Part shown: in pieces, positions 16,889-24,956 of the stretch
How positions within the stretch are numbered: position 1 is the stretch's first letter
Layout: each line of letters begins with the position of its first letter
Source: Pseudomonas sp. Root562
Lineage (GTDB): Bacteria; Pseudomonadota; Gammaproteobacteria; Pseudomonadales; Pseudomonadaceae
Direction: 5' to 3'
DNA: 64,000 nucleotides
Assembly (NCBI RefSeq): GCF_001427125.1
Contig: NZ_LMGK01000025.1
Coordinates: 80,595-144,594 of the forward strand
Program-made: the position numbers and the translations under genes
Notes under the pieces: model-generated
Seen by the model: the letters and a program-made list of their open reading frames with translations, nothing else
The model's database searches: none
What the model was told of the DNA's origin: nothing

Positions 16889-16952
16889 ATTATCTGGCGC
16901 ATTAAAGATTTGCCCGCTAGATTCATGATGATCACCGATCAAAGGCTTCGAA

Positions 16953-17414
16953 ATGACCACCGAGCGCGACACCCCGGACAACTGCGACGACCTGCTGCTG
17001 GACAACCAGGCCTGCTTCGCCTTGCACTCCACCTCACTGATGTTGACCAAGGTCTACAAGCCCTTGCTGCAGGCGTTGGGCCTGACTTATCCGCAGTACC
17101 TGGCGATGATGGTGTTGTGGGAAAAGGACGGCTTGACCGTGGGCGAAATCAGCACGCGCCTGCTGACTGATCCCGGCTCGCTCACCCCGCTGCTCAAACG
17201 CCTGGAAGCCGAAGGTGTGCTCAGCCGCACCCGCAGCCGCGAAGACGAACGCGTGGTGATCATCGAACTCACCGAAAAAGGTCGCGCCCTGCGTGACAAG
17301 GCCCGTGGCATTCCTCAATGCATCCTCGGCGCCAGCGGCATGACCCTTGAGCGATTGCAGAAACTGCAGGCGGAACTGCAAGCGCTGCGTCGTCACTTGC
17401 AAGACAGTCTGTAA
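16953..17414 (+). CDS. ohrR: OhrR, MarR-family organic-hydroperoxide sensor repressor
   Basis: The protein has 153 residues. The reactive Cys21 is in DNQACFALHST, followed by the signature LGLTYPQYLAMMVLWE; the winged helix is SLTPLLKRLEAEGVLSR and the second Cys is in GIPQC. Oxidation by organic hydroperoxides lifts repression of ohr, which lies 345 bp downstream on the same strand. It is clearly related to the OspR-like protein at 1264-1725, but its partner is Ohr rather than a glutathione peroxidase. Confidence 0.93.
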   Translation: MTTERDTPDNCDDLLLDNQACFALHSTSLMLTKVYKPLLQALGLTYPQYLAMMVLWEKDGLTVGEISTRLLTDPGSLTPLLKRLEAEGVLSRTRSREDERVVIIELTEKGRALRDKARGIPQCILGASGMTLERLQKLQAELQALRRHLQDSL

Positions 17415-17438
17415 CTCTTTCTACCAGCGCACATCCCT

Positions 17439-17526
17439 GTAGGAGTGAGCCTGCTCGCGATAGCGGCTCGACATTCGCATGAGTGTCGACTGACTCACCG
17501 CCATCGCGAGCAGGCTCACTCCTACA
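17439..17526. repeat. REP pair between ohrR and ohr
   Basis: TGTAGGAGTGAGCCTGCTCG at 17439 is matched by an inverted copy ending at 17526, forming a long hairpin 20 bp after ohrR. It may end the ohrR transcript, leaving ohr under its own promoter. Confidence 0.85.
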
Positions 17527-17664
17527 GTTGTTTTGCGTTGAAGCGAAAATCCAGTTCGCTCCGCACCCCTGAAAACTCCCCTTCCACAGCTCTAGTTCAA
17601 GCCTTTCAAGCGAAGACCATCATCAGGTTTTTAAATTTCCCGGTTTTTTTTCCAAAATTTATCT

Positions 17665-17733
17665 TGCGCACTAAACATTAGCGCGATACATTCACCTCGC
17701 ACTTACTTAACGCGCAAACATTTAGCGCAAACA
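17665..17733 (+). promoter_or_regulatory. Candidate ohr promoter and OhrR operators
   Basis: Two near-identical boxes occur upstream of ohr: AAACATTAGCGC at 17673-17684 and AAACATTTAGCGC at 17716-17728, about 44 bp apart (four helical turns). A possible -35 TTGCGC (17665) and -10 TACATT (17687) enclose the first box. Repeated AT-rich boxes in front of ohr fit OhrR control; binding is inferred. Confidence 0.45.
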
Positions 17734-17758
17734 ATCAAACCCGAACGAGGCTTTCACC

Positions 17759-18178
17759 ATGCAAACTCTCTACACCGCAGTTGCAACTTCCACCGGTGGC
17801 CGTGACGGTCGTGCTGTTTCCAGCGACAACATTCTCGACGTCAAACTGGCTACCCCGAAAGAACTCGGCGGTGCTGGCGGTGCGGCGACCAACCCTGAAC
17901 AGCTGTTCGCAGCCGGCTACTCCGCCTGCTTCATCGGCGCCCTGAAATTCGTTGCCAGCCAGAGCAAGCGCAGCATCCCGAGCGATGCGTCGATCACCGC
18001 CCACGTCGGTATCGGCCAGATTCCTGGCGGTTTCGGTCTGGACATCGACCTGCACATCAGCTTGCCGGGCCTTGAACAAGCCGACGCGCAAGCCCTGGTC
18101 GATGCTGCCCACCAGGTTTGCCCGTACTCCAATGCCACCCGCGGCAATGTCGAAGTACGTCTGCACGTCACCGTCTAA
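17759..18178 (+). CDS. ohr: Organic hydroperoxide resistance protein Ohr
   Basis: The protein has 139 residues of the OsmC/Ohr family. The two redox cysteines are Cys57 (GYSACFIGAL) and Cys121 (HQVCPYSNATRGNV), the latter in the Ohr-specific C-terminal signature. It reduces fatty-acid and other organic hydroperoxides, using lipoylated proteins as electron donors in studied members. GAGG lies 8 nt before the ATG. It is preceded by ohrR and followed by an exported esterase. Confidence 0.96.
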   Translation: MQTLYTAVATSTGGRDGRAVSSDNILDVKLATPKELGGAGGAATNPEQLFAAGYSACFIGALKFVASQSKRSIPSDASITAHVGIGQIPGGFGLDIDLHISLPGLEQADAQALVDAAHQVCPYSNATRGNVEVRLHVTV

Positions 18179-18213
18179 TCACTGACCCACTCAGGCCCGA
18201 ACAGGAAATGAAC

Positions 18214-19227
18214 ATGAACACTTTCAGCAAAGTCTTGACCGGTACCCTTCTCGCTCTGTCGATCAACAACGCGTTCGCCGGTGATGTCGAGCACAACACC
18301 CAGGCATTCCTCGACGTGTTGAATGCCGGCACCGGCAAGCCGATCGAGCAAATGACGCCTGCACAAGCCCGCGCCGTGCTAGTGGGTGCGCAGGCCGGGG
18401 TCAAGCTGACGCTGCCAAAAGCCGATGTCAGCCAGAAGACCATTCAGGTCGACGGCCAACCGCTGAGCCTGACTATCGTCCGGCCGGCCGGGGTCAAGGG
18501 CGAGCTGCCAGTGTTCATGTTCTTCCACGGCGGTGGCTGGGTACTGGGAGATTTCCCGACCCACGAACGACTGGTTCGTGACCTGGTTGTCGGTTCGGGC
18601 GCAGCGGCGGTCTTCGTCAACTACACGCCGTCGCCGGAAGCGCATTACCCGGTGGCGATCAACCAGGCGTACGCCGCGACCAAATGGGTAGCTGAACACG
18701 GTAAAGAGATCAACGTCGATGGCAAACGCCTGGCCGTGGCCGGCAACAGCGTCGGTGGCAACATGGCGGCCGTGGTTGCGCTGATGGCAAAAGACAAAGG
18801 CACGCCAGCGATCAAGTTCCAGGTATTGCTGTGGCCGGTGACCGATGCCAACTTCGAGACGGCATCCTACAACCAGTTTGCCGAAGGGCACTTCCTCAGC
18901 AAAAACATGATGAAGTGGTTCTGGGACAACTACACCACCGACGCCAAGCAGCGTAACGAGATCTATGCCTCGCCGTTGCGGGCTACCCCTGCGCAACTCA
19001 AGGGTCTGCCACCGGCGCTGGTGCAAACGGCGCAAGCGGATGTGCTGCGCGACGAAGGTGAAGCCTACGCCCGCAAACTCGATGAGGCCGGTGTACCTGT
19101 AACTTCGGTTCGCTACAACGGCATGATCCACGACTACGGTTTGCTCAACGTGGTGAGCCAGGTTCCAGCGGTTCGTTCGGCAATGTTGCAGGCTTCGCAG
19201 GAACTCAAGGAACACCTGAAGAAATAA
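18214..19227 (+). CDS. Exported alpha/beta-hydrolase (acetyl-esterase/HSL-like)
   Basis: The protein has 337 residues from ATG 18214, chosen because AGGAA is 6 nt upstream; the ATG at 18208 is too near that site. A signal peptide with likely cleavage after NNAFA is followed by the hormone-sensitive-lipase-type oxyanion motif HGGGW, nucleophile GNSVGG, acid in QADVLRDEG and His in IHDYGLL. It would hydrolyse acyl esters in the periplasm. It starts 35 bp after ohr, so it may be co-transcribed and peroxide-inducible, which is inference. Confidence 0.85.
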   Translation: MNTFSKVLTGTLLALSINNAFAGDVEHNTQAFLDVLNAGTGKPIEQMTPAQARAVLVGAQAGVKLTLPKADVSQKTIQVDGQPLSLTIVRPAGVKGELPVFMFFHGGGWVLGDFPTHERLVRDLVVGSGAAAVFVNYTPSPEAHYPVAINQAYAATKWVAEHGKEINVDGKRLAVAGNSVGGNMAAVVALMAKDKGTPAIKFQVLLWPVTDANFETASYNQFAEGHFLSKNMMKWFWDNYTTDAKQRNEIYASPLRATPAQLKGLPPALVQTAQADVLRDEGEAYARKLDEAGVPVTSVRYNGMIHDYGLLNVVSQVPAVRSAMLQASQELKEHLKK

Positions 19228-19554
19228 CTGCCCTGCAGGAGCCAGGCTTGCCGGCGAAAGCGAGCTCAAGTACGCCTTCGCCGGCAAGCCTGGCTTCTAC
19301 GGGTTCAGTGTCAGCTTGAACAGGATCCACAGGCACAAAAAAGCCCGACTCCAAGGTCTGATTCAGTTCACTCAAGGACGAACACTGGACCGTGGCGAGG
19401 GAGCTTGCTCCCGCTGGGGCGCGAAGCGGCCCTGAAAGGGACTGCTGCGCAGCCCATCGCGAGCAGGCTCGCTCCTACAGCAGAACTGGATGTTTCATCC
19501 AGGCACAAAAAAGCCCGACTCAATGGTCGGGCTTTTTCATTCCTCAAGCAGTGC
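19228..19554. other. Intergenic region esterase-efp: REP elements and duplicated terminator arm
   Basis: There is no gene in this 327-bp gap. It contains a REP hairpin at 19234-19300, then the phrase CAGGCACAAAAAAGCCCGACTC (first at about 19328), a mosaic REP at 19391-19480, and the same phrase again just before the efp terminator. The repeat of the terminator arm on both sides of a REP suggests duplication around an inserted element. Confidence 0.6.
19507..19538 (-). terminator. Intrinsic terminator of efp
   Basis: Read on the minus strand, GCCCGACCA and TGAGTCGGGC form the stem, followed by a T-run. It lies 17 bp past the efp stop. Confidence 0.88.
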
Positions 19555-20124
19555 TTATTTAGCACGGCCTTTGTAGGAACCGCCTTCGCGGGTATCGATC
19601 TCGATCATGTCGCCGATTTCGATGAAGTCAGCAACCGACAGCTCGGTACCGTTCTTCAGTTTGGCAGGCTTCATTACCTTGCCGGAAGTGTCGCCGCGAG
19701 CGGAACCTTCGGTGTAGTCGATCTGACGCACGATGGTGGTCGGCAGCTCTACGGATACCAGACGGTCTTCGAAGAACACGGCTTCGCAAACGTCGGTCAT
19801 GCCTTCTTCGATGAACGGCAGAACGCTTTCGATGTCTTCAGCGTTCAGCTCGTACATGGTGTAGTCAGTGGTGTCCATGAACGTGTAGGTGTCGCCGCTG
19901 ATGAAGGACAGGGTCGCTTCTTTGCGGTCGAGGATCACGTCGTCCAGTTTGTCGTCAGCGCTGTAAACGATCTCGGTCTTGTAACCGGTCAGCAGGTTTT
20001 TCAGCTTGGTCTTCATGATCGCGCTGTTACGACCCGACTTGGTGAATTCAGCTTTCTGAACCAGCCAAGGATCGTTTTCGAGACGGATCACGGTACCGGG
20101 TTTCAGTTCTTTACCAGTTTTCAT
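19555..20124 (-). CDS. efp: Elongation factor P
   Basis: The protein has 189 residues. KOW, OB and C-terminal OB domains are in the usual order, with the C-terminal signature in GDMIEIDTREGGSYKGRAK split as GDMIEIDT and REGGSY. The tip of the first domain reads FTKSGRNSA, placing Arg at residue 32. This marks the rhamnosylated EF-P class, not the lysyl-lysine class of E. coli. It relieves ribosome stalling at polyproline. It lies 48 bp downstream of earP on the same strand, so modifier and substrate are co-transcribed. Confidence 0.97.
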   Translation of the reverse strand: MKTGKELKPGTVIRLENDPWLVQKAEFTKSGRNSAIMKTKLKNLLTGYKTEIVYSADDKLDDVILDRKEATLSFISGDTYTFMDTTDYTMYELNAEDIESVLPFIEEGMTDVCEAVFFEDRLVSVELPTTIVRQIDYTEGSARGDTSGKVMKPAKLKNGTELSVADFIEIGDMIEIDTREGGSYKGRAK

Positions 20125-20172
20125 TGCGAATATCCGAATTTGGATGGGATTTACAAAAATCTAGGCCGCGTA

Positions 20173-21306
20173 TCATATCCAATTTCCATAAAACTGTACC
20201 AGCGCCGTGGCAAGATCGGCCTGCAAGGCTTGTTCCAGACACCATGACTCGGCGTGTTTTTCCAGCTCCGGCCAGTGTTTACGAGTGGATTGCCAGTGGT
20301 CGGTCATTTTTTCGCCGGCGTTCCACGCCCGCCAAAGACCGCTGATCGCCTCCCGAGCAGGTTCCGACAGCCCTTTCACATACAACGACAGAAAGGCTTC
20401 GAGCTTGTCCAGGTGGACATCTTCTTCCTGCTGATAGATATGCCAGAGCAGAGGCCGACCCGCCCATTGCGCGCGGACGAAGGAATCTTCACCACGCACG
20501 GCGTTGAAATCACAACTCCACAGCAACAGGTCATATTGATCCTGGCGGACAAACGGCAGCACCTGCACGGTCACGGCCTCACGCACGTGCAACGCGCCGG
20601 CCTGCAAATCATTCACGCCCAGCCAGCGTTCTACATCGCCGAGGATCCGCCCTTCCGGCACCAGCAGATGAGTGGCCGTCGAATCACTGGCCAGCGCATC
20701 CAGCCAACTGGCAAGCCCGGCATTTTCATAGGCGAACAACGACATCAGCTGCGCACCGGCTGCACACTCGACACCCAAGCCCTGCAGAAAGGTGCGCCGA
20801 GCCTCGGGATCCTGCTGAAACCGCCAACGTCGTTCGAGCAATCCGTTTTCACGCAACAAGCCGCCCGTGCCTTTCTGGAATCCCGGAAAGAAGAAGAATT
20901 TCTGTACGTGCTTGTACTTCACCGAAGGCAAGCCGTGACAGCCGACCACCCAATCCTCGGCACTCAGGTAATCGAGGTTCATCCACAACGGTGTTTTTTG
21001 GCGCTCGGCCATCGCTTCCATATAGGCAGCGGGCAACTGGCAGGCGAATGCGGCTATCACCACATCCGCCGCTTCTGTCGGCAGCCACTCGGCGGGCCAC
21101 TGCCGCACCTCGACACCTTGCTGCCACTGCTGCGCAACATGGATATCGATCTCGGGGCACATGCGCTCAAAGGCACGCAGGTCGTCGACCCATAAACGCA
21201 CCGCCAGCGAATGCTCGGCCACCAACTGCCGAGCCAGGCGCCAGGTCACACCGATGTCGCCGTAGTTATCGACCACGGTGCAAAAAATATCCCAGCGGGG
21301 TTTCAT
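20173..21306 (-). CDS. earP: EF-P arginine rhamnosyltransferase EarP
   Basis: The protein has 377 residues from the ATG at 21306. It transfers rhamnose from dTDP-beta-L-rhamnose to Arg32 of EF-P. With this start, the catalytic residues known from P. putida EarP fall exactly at D13 and D17 (CTVVDNYGDIG) and E273 (VRGEDSF), which decides against the ATG three codons upstream. It has a GT-B-like fold with two Rossmann halves. It lies directly upstream of efp. The donor-sugar pathway (rmlBAD) is at 53.4-56.2 kb. Confidence 0.95.
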   Translation of the reverse strand: MKPRWDIFCTVVDNYGDIGVTWRLARQLVAEHSLAVRLWVDDLRAFERMCPEIDIHVAQQWQQGVEVRQWPAEWLPTEAADVVIAAFACQLPAAYMEAMAERQKTPLWMNLDYLSAEDWVVGCHGLPSVKYKHVQKFFFFPGFQKGTGGLLRENGLLERRWRFQQDPEARRTFLQGLGVECAAGAQLMSLFAYENAGLASWLDALASDSTATHLLVPEGRILGDVERWLGVNDLQAGALHVREAVTVQVLPFVRQDQYDLLLWSCDFNAVRGEDSFVRAQWAGRPLLWHIYQQEEDVHLDKLEAFLSLYVKGLSEPAREAISGLWRAWNAGEKMTDHWQSTRKHWPELEKHAESWCLEQALQADLATALVQFYGNWI

Positions 21307-21439
21307 TTCAGGCATTCCAGGTTCCCGTTGGCAAAAGCCGCGATTGTCCGCATAAATTACCCTGCGCAGAAGAGCCGACGACGATTAATCTTCGTGCGAC
21401 AATCGGCACTCGCCCGCGCCCCACCGCCAGGAGGCAGTC

Positions 21440-21847
21440 ATGCCCTACCGTACCAATCCGCGCCGCTCGTTGCCGATCCAGCTCAATGCCTTGCAATTGA
21501 CCGGCAGTATCGCCCTCGGTCTGTGGCTGGGCTTTCTCGCCATCGCGCTGACCTGCTGGCTCGCCTCGCGCCTGTTTTTCAGCGAGCAATTGGCCCCGGT
21601 GGCCCAAGCGGTACAGCAAATGGCCAACCCGCCGGTGGTGCAACAGGTTCCGGATATCCCACCACAGAGTCCGCTGTTCGAGCAGTATGAACAGAACCTG
21701 CGCAAGGACGAACAGGCGCAACGACTCGATCAGGCGCGCAGCAGCAACCGCAATCTGTCGAACGCCAAATGTCAGTTCTGGCTGCAACAGGACCAGACGG
21801 CACCCAGCGAAAAAAGCCGCGCCAATGTCCTGCAATTCTGCGATTGA
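21440..21847 (+). CDS. Hypothetical single-pass membrane protein
   Basis: The protein has 135 residues; family not recognised. A basic N-terminus precedes one hydrophobic helix (about residues 21-48, IALGLWLGFLAIALTCWLAS). A Pro/Gln-rich linker (PPVVQQVPDIPPQSP) and a polar C-terminal segment with two Cys (AKCQFW and the penultimate FCD) follow. GGAGG precedes the ATG. It is 2 bp from the GreA-like gene downstream and so in an operon with it. It is divergent from earP. It is probably an inner-membrane protein with a periplasmic tail, by inference. Confidence 0.75.
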   Translation: MPYRTNPRRSLPIQLNALQLTGSIALGLWLGFLAIALTCWLASRLFFSEQLAPVAQAVQQMANPPVVQQVPDIPPQSPLFEQYEQNLRKDEQAQRLDQARSSNRNLSNAKCQFWLQQDQTAPSEKSRANVLQFCD

Positions 21848-21849
21848 TC

Positions 21850-22332
21850 ATGAACAAACAAACTGTCCACCAACTGATTCTCGACAAGCTGCGAGTCGAT
21901 CTCGACATCGCTGAACGGGCCGCACAGACCGCTTACGAAACCGCGACCCATGAAGAAAACATCGCCGAGAACAAATACGACACGTTGGGGCTCGAGGCGT
22001 CATATCTGGCAGCCGGGCAGGCCAGGCGTGTGGAGGAAATTCGCCAGTCACTGGCGTTGTGTCAAAACCTGGTGCTGCGTGCGTATGACGAGCGACGCGG
22101 CATTGAAGTCGGCGCCCTGCTGGGTCTGGAAGACGAAAAAGGTCGAGAGCAATGGCTGTTTCTGGCGCCTGATGCGGCGGGTCTGAAGGTCGATCTGGTG
22201 GGGCAGTTGATTACTGTCATCACCCCGCGCTCACCGCTGGGCAAAAGCCTGCTGGGCAAGTTCGAAGGTGATGAAGTGGAGATTCTGGTGGCGGGCACTC
22301 GGCAACAGTTCGCTGTTACCGAGGTCGTATAA
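21850..22332 (+). CDS. GreA/GreB-like transcription factor (Gre-fold)
   Basis: The protein has 160 residues. The N-terminal half is a predicted antiparallel coiled coil (LRVDLDIAERAAQTAYETA, ENKYDTLGLEASYLAAGQ); the C-terminal half resembles the FKBP-like Gre domain, with the TPRSPLGKSLLGKFEGDEVEI motif split as TPRSPLGKSLLG and GDEVEI. The NKYDTLG stretch resembles the Gre coiled-coil tip but lacks the usual acidic cluster of GreA/B, so it may bind the RNA polymerase channel without cleavage stimulation. The typical greB is at 35112-35609. Confidence 0.75.
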   Translation: MNKQTVHQLILDKLRVDLDIAERAAQTAYETATHEENIAENKYDTLGLEASYLAAGQARRVEEIRQSLALCQNLVLRAYDERRGIEVGALLGLEDEKGREQWLFLAPDAAGLKVDLVGQLITVITPRSPLGKSLLGKFEGDEVEILVAGTRQQFAVTEVV

Positions 22333-22338
22333 ACAGGC

Positions 22339-23313
22339 TTAGTGAACCGGCAGTTCGACGCCGTCGAACAGTTCTTCCAGTTCTTGCTTGTTGTGGCACT
22401 GGATGGCTTTGGCCATGACTTCGCGGGTCAGGTGCGGGGCGAACTTCTCGATGAAGTCGCACATGAAACCACGCAGGAAGGTGCCGCGACGGAAGCCGAT
22501 CTTGGTGATGCTGGATTCGAACAATTCGCTGGCATCGAGCACCACCAGGTCGCTGTCGAGTTTGGTGTCGACGGCCATTTTCGCCACGATACCCACACCC
22601 AGGCCCAGGCGAACGTAGGTCTTGATCACGTCGGCGTCGGCAGCGGTGAACACCACTTTCGGCGTCAGGCCGCGATGGCTGAAGGCTTCGTCGAGCTTCG
22701 AACGGCCAGTGAAACCGAACACGTAAGTCACGATCGGGTATTCAGCGAGGGCTTCGAGGGTCAGCTTCGACAGCTTGGTCAGTGGGTGGCCCTGAGGCAC
22801 GACCACGCAGCGGTTCCAGCGGTAGCACGGCATCATGACCAAATCACCGAACAGCTCGAGCGCTTCGGTGGCGATGGCGAAATCCACGGTGCCATCAGCG
22901 GCCATTTCGGCGATCTGCATCGGCGAACCCTGGTGCATGTGCAAGGCAACGTCCGGGTACTGCTTGATGAAATTACTGATCACCGGCGGCAACGCATAAC
23001 GCGCCTGGGTGTGGGTGGTGGCGATCGACAGGGTGCCCTTTTTCTCGTTGGAGAATTCCTGAGCGATCTGCTTGATGCTTTCAACCTTGCGCAGGATTTC
23101 GCCAGCGGTGGTGATGATCCGCTCACCGGCCGGGGTGACGCGGGTCAGGTGCTTGCCACTGCGGGCGAACACTTCGACGCCCAATTCGTCTTCCAGCAGG
23201 CGGATCTGTTTGCTGATGCCCGGTTGCGAGGTGTAAAGGCTTTGGGCTGTAGCGGAAACGTTGAGGTCGTGGTGCGCCACTTCCCAGATGTAGCGCAGTT
23301 GTTGAAGCTTCAT
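22339..23313 (-). CDS. cysB: CysB, LysR-type master regulator of sulfur assimilation
   Basis: The protein has 324 residues, the exact CysB length. It begins MKLQQLRYIWEVAHHDLNVS, with TSQPGISKQIRLLEDELG as recognition helix. The effector domain carries TTHTQARYALP and the GFTGRSKLDEAF region seen in CysB/Cbl proteins. CysB activates cysteine biosynthesis and sulfonate use with N-acetylserine as inducer. It converges with the GreA-like gene (6-bp gap), so termination in this junction must be tight. Confidence 0.96.
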   Translation of the reverse strand: MKLQQLRYIWEVAHHDLNVSATAQSLYTSQPGISKQIRLLEDELGVEVFARSGKHLTRVTPAGERIITTAGEILRKVESIKQIAQEFSNEKKGTLSIATTHTQARYALPPVISNFIKQYPDVALHMHQGSPMQIAEMAADGTVDFAIATEALELFGDLVMMPCYRWNRCVVVPQGHPLTKLSKLTLEALAEYPIVTYVFGFTGRSKLDEAFSHRGLTPKVVFTAADADVIKTYVRLGLGVGIVAKMAVDTKLDSDLVVLDASELFESSITKIGFRRGTFLRGFMCDFIEKFAPHLTREVMAKAIQCHNKQELEELFDGVELPVH

Positions 23314-23426
23314 ATGAATCCCTCAAAGCAGTTGGACGCCACGGGCATCAGCGACGGTATATAACTATATTAATGGTTTGAAGAATAAATCTAGAACTTT
23401 TTTATCAAAGTCCTGCTATTCGCAGC

Positions 23427-23930
23427 CTAGCGATCCCCTTGGCGACGGCGTTGCACCAGCGGCACCAGATAAACCGGCACTTTGGCCAACTGCAACACCC
23501 GCGCCGCGGTGCGGCCCAATGGCGTTTCCGCACCAGCCCCGTGGCTGTGACTACCTACGATCAGCAAATCCACAGAGAGTTTCTGCGCCTGGTCGAGAAT
23601 CACCTGCGACGGATCGCCCTGCAGCACCCGTACTGCCTGGATTCTTTTCAGGTCCAACTCACCCTCGCCGCCCAACTCCTCACGAAAGCTATCCAGCACC
23701 CGCTGCTCGATACTCGCAATGACCGTGTTCAAGCCCTGGCTGTGAAACTCGTTCAACGCTTGCTCGTCGAGGTAGCTCTGAAGCACCGATTCGGCAAACA
23801 GGCCCATGGGTTCCACCGCGTGCACTACGTACAAGTCGGCATCGAATGTCCGAGCCAATTCCAGGGCGTGTTGCATCACCACGGGGGCGTACAGGCCGAG
23901 GTCAGTGGCATACAGCATCGAACGGATCAT
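23427..23930 (-). CDS. Universal stress protein (UspA family)
   Basis: The protein has 167 residues. The Usp fold shows MLYATDLGLYAPVVMQHALEL at the start and the ATP-binding type G-2x-G-9x-G loop region VGSHSHGAGAETPLGRTAARVL near the end (seen as VGSHSHG and LGRTAARVL). It is cytoplasmic. Its role in stress or energy starvation is inferred from the family. It lies 113 bp upstream of cysB on the same strand. Confidence 0.9.
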   Translation of the reverse strand: MIRSMLYATDLGLYAPVVMQHALELARTFDADLYVVHAVEPMGLFAESVLQSYLDEQALNEFHSQGLNTVIASIEQRVLDSFREELGGEGELDLKRIQAVRVLQGDPSQVILDQAQKLSVDLLIVGSHSHGAGAETPLGRTAARVLQLAKVPVYLVPLVQRRRQGDR

Positions 23931-24024
23931 ATGACCTCCTCGAATGCCAACATGGCGGAGATTGATTCAGCTTAGCAGCGCCTTGGCGAGTACGACGTCC
24001 GGTGTAACGCGTTGAACGGCAGGC

Positions 24025-24930
24025 TTAAATCTTTTGTTCGTTGCTTATGCCATGTGGCACATGACCGGTGGCGACGACTTCACGGGCCAGCTCGCAGTGA
24101 CCGGCCTGATCATCGAAAAACACATCCGCGGCAAAGGCTTCGAGGAATGCCGACTTGGTCAGGCCACCGAGGAACAGCGACTCGTCCAGACGAATATCCC
24201 ATTCGCGCAATGTGCGAATCACCCGTTCATGGGCCGGCGCCGAACGTGCGGTCACCAGCGCCGTGCGGATGGGGCATTCGCCATCCGGGAACTCGCGCTG
24301 CAACAAATTGAGAGCGGCGAGGAAGCCCTTGAACGGCCCGCCGCGCAAAGGCTGGCGCGCCGCTTCGCGTTCACTGGCCTGAAATGCCTCCAGACCACCG
24401 GCCTGGTAAACGCGCTCCGACTCATCGGAAAACAGCACCGCATCGCCGTCAAACGCGATGCGCAGTTCGTCGCTGGCCGCGCGGCTGGCACCGCCGGACA
24501 AAATGGTTGCCGCGGCGAAACCCGCGTCCAGCGCACTGCGCACGTCTTCGGCGTGAGTCGAAAGAAACAGATCGCAGCCAAACGCCTTGAGGTATGGGTA
24601 AGGACTGCGCCCGCCAACGAATGCCGCGCGGGAGATCGCCAGCCCGTAGTGATGAATCGAATTGAATACCCGCAGACCGGTATCGGCGCTGTTGCGCGAC
24701 ACCAGGACCACCTCGACCCGGGCACGTCCAAGGCTGGCGTTGAGATTCAGGAGTTTTTGCACCAAGGGAAACGCGTCACCGGGCTCGAGGATTTCGTCTT
24801 CGTGTTCGATCTGATATTGCCGGTAAGCTTCGACGCCGCTCGACAGGTAGACCTTGTGGCTGTCACTCAGGTCGAACAATGCGCGCGACGAAATCGCCAG
24901 CACCAGTTTGTCGTCAATTACGTTTGGCAT
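24025..24930 (-). CDS. 5'-nucleotidase (cytosolic N1 type)
   Basis: The protein has 301 residues of the NT5C1-like 5'-nucleotidase family. Family stretches are LVLAISSRALFDL, VVLVSRNSADTGLRVFNSI, FVGGRSPYPYLKAFGCDLFLST, AFDGDAVLFSDESE and ITALVTARSAP-like ALVTARSAPAHERVI, with the late FFDDQAGHC. It dephosphorylates nucleoside monophosphates. It is the last gene of a three-gene minus-strand set (thioredoxin-like, ketopantoate-reductase-like, nucleotidase), with 26 bp to the upstream gene. Confidence 0.88.
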   Translation of the reverse strand: MPNVIDDKLVLAISSRALFDLSDSHKVYLSSGVEAYRQYQIEHEDEILEPGDAFPLVQKLLNLNASLGRARVEVVLVSRNSADTGLRVFNSIHHYGLAISRAAFVGGRSPYPYLKAFGCDLFLSTHAEDVRSALDAGFAAATILSGGASRAASDELRIAFDGDAVLFSDESERVYQAGGLEAFQASEREAARQPLRGGPFKGFLAALNLLQREFPDGECPIRTALVTARSAPAHERVIRTLREWDIRLDESLFLGGLTKSAFLEAFAADVFFDDQAGHCELAREVVATGHVPHGISNEQKI

Positions 24931-24956
24931 CCCCTTCCCCCATTGCCTTGATCAAC

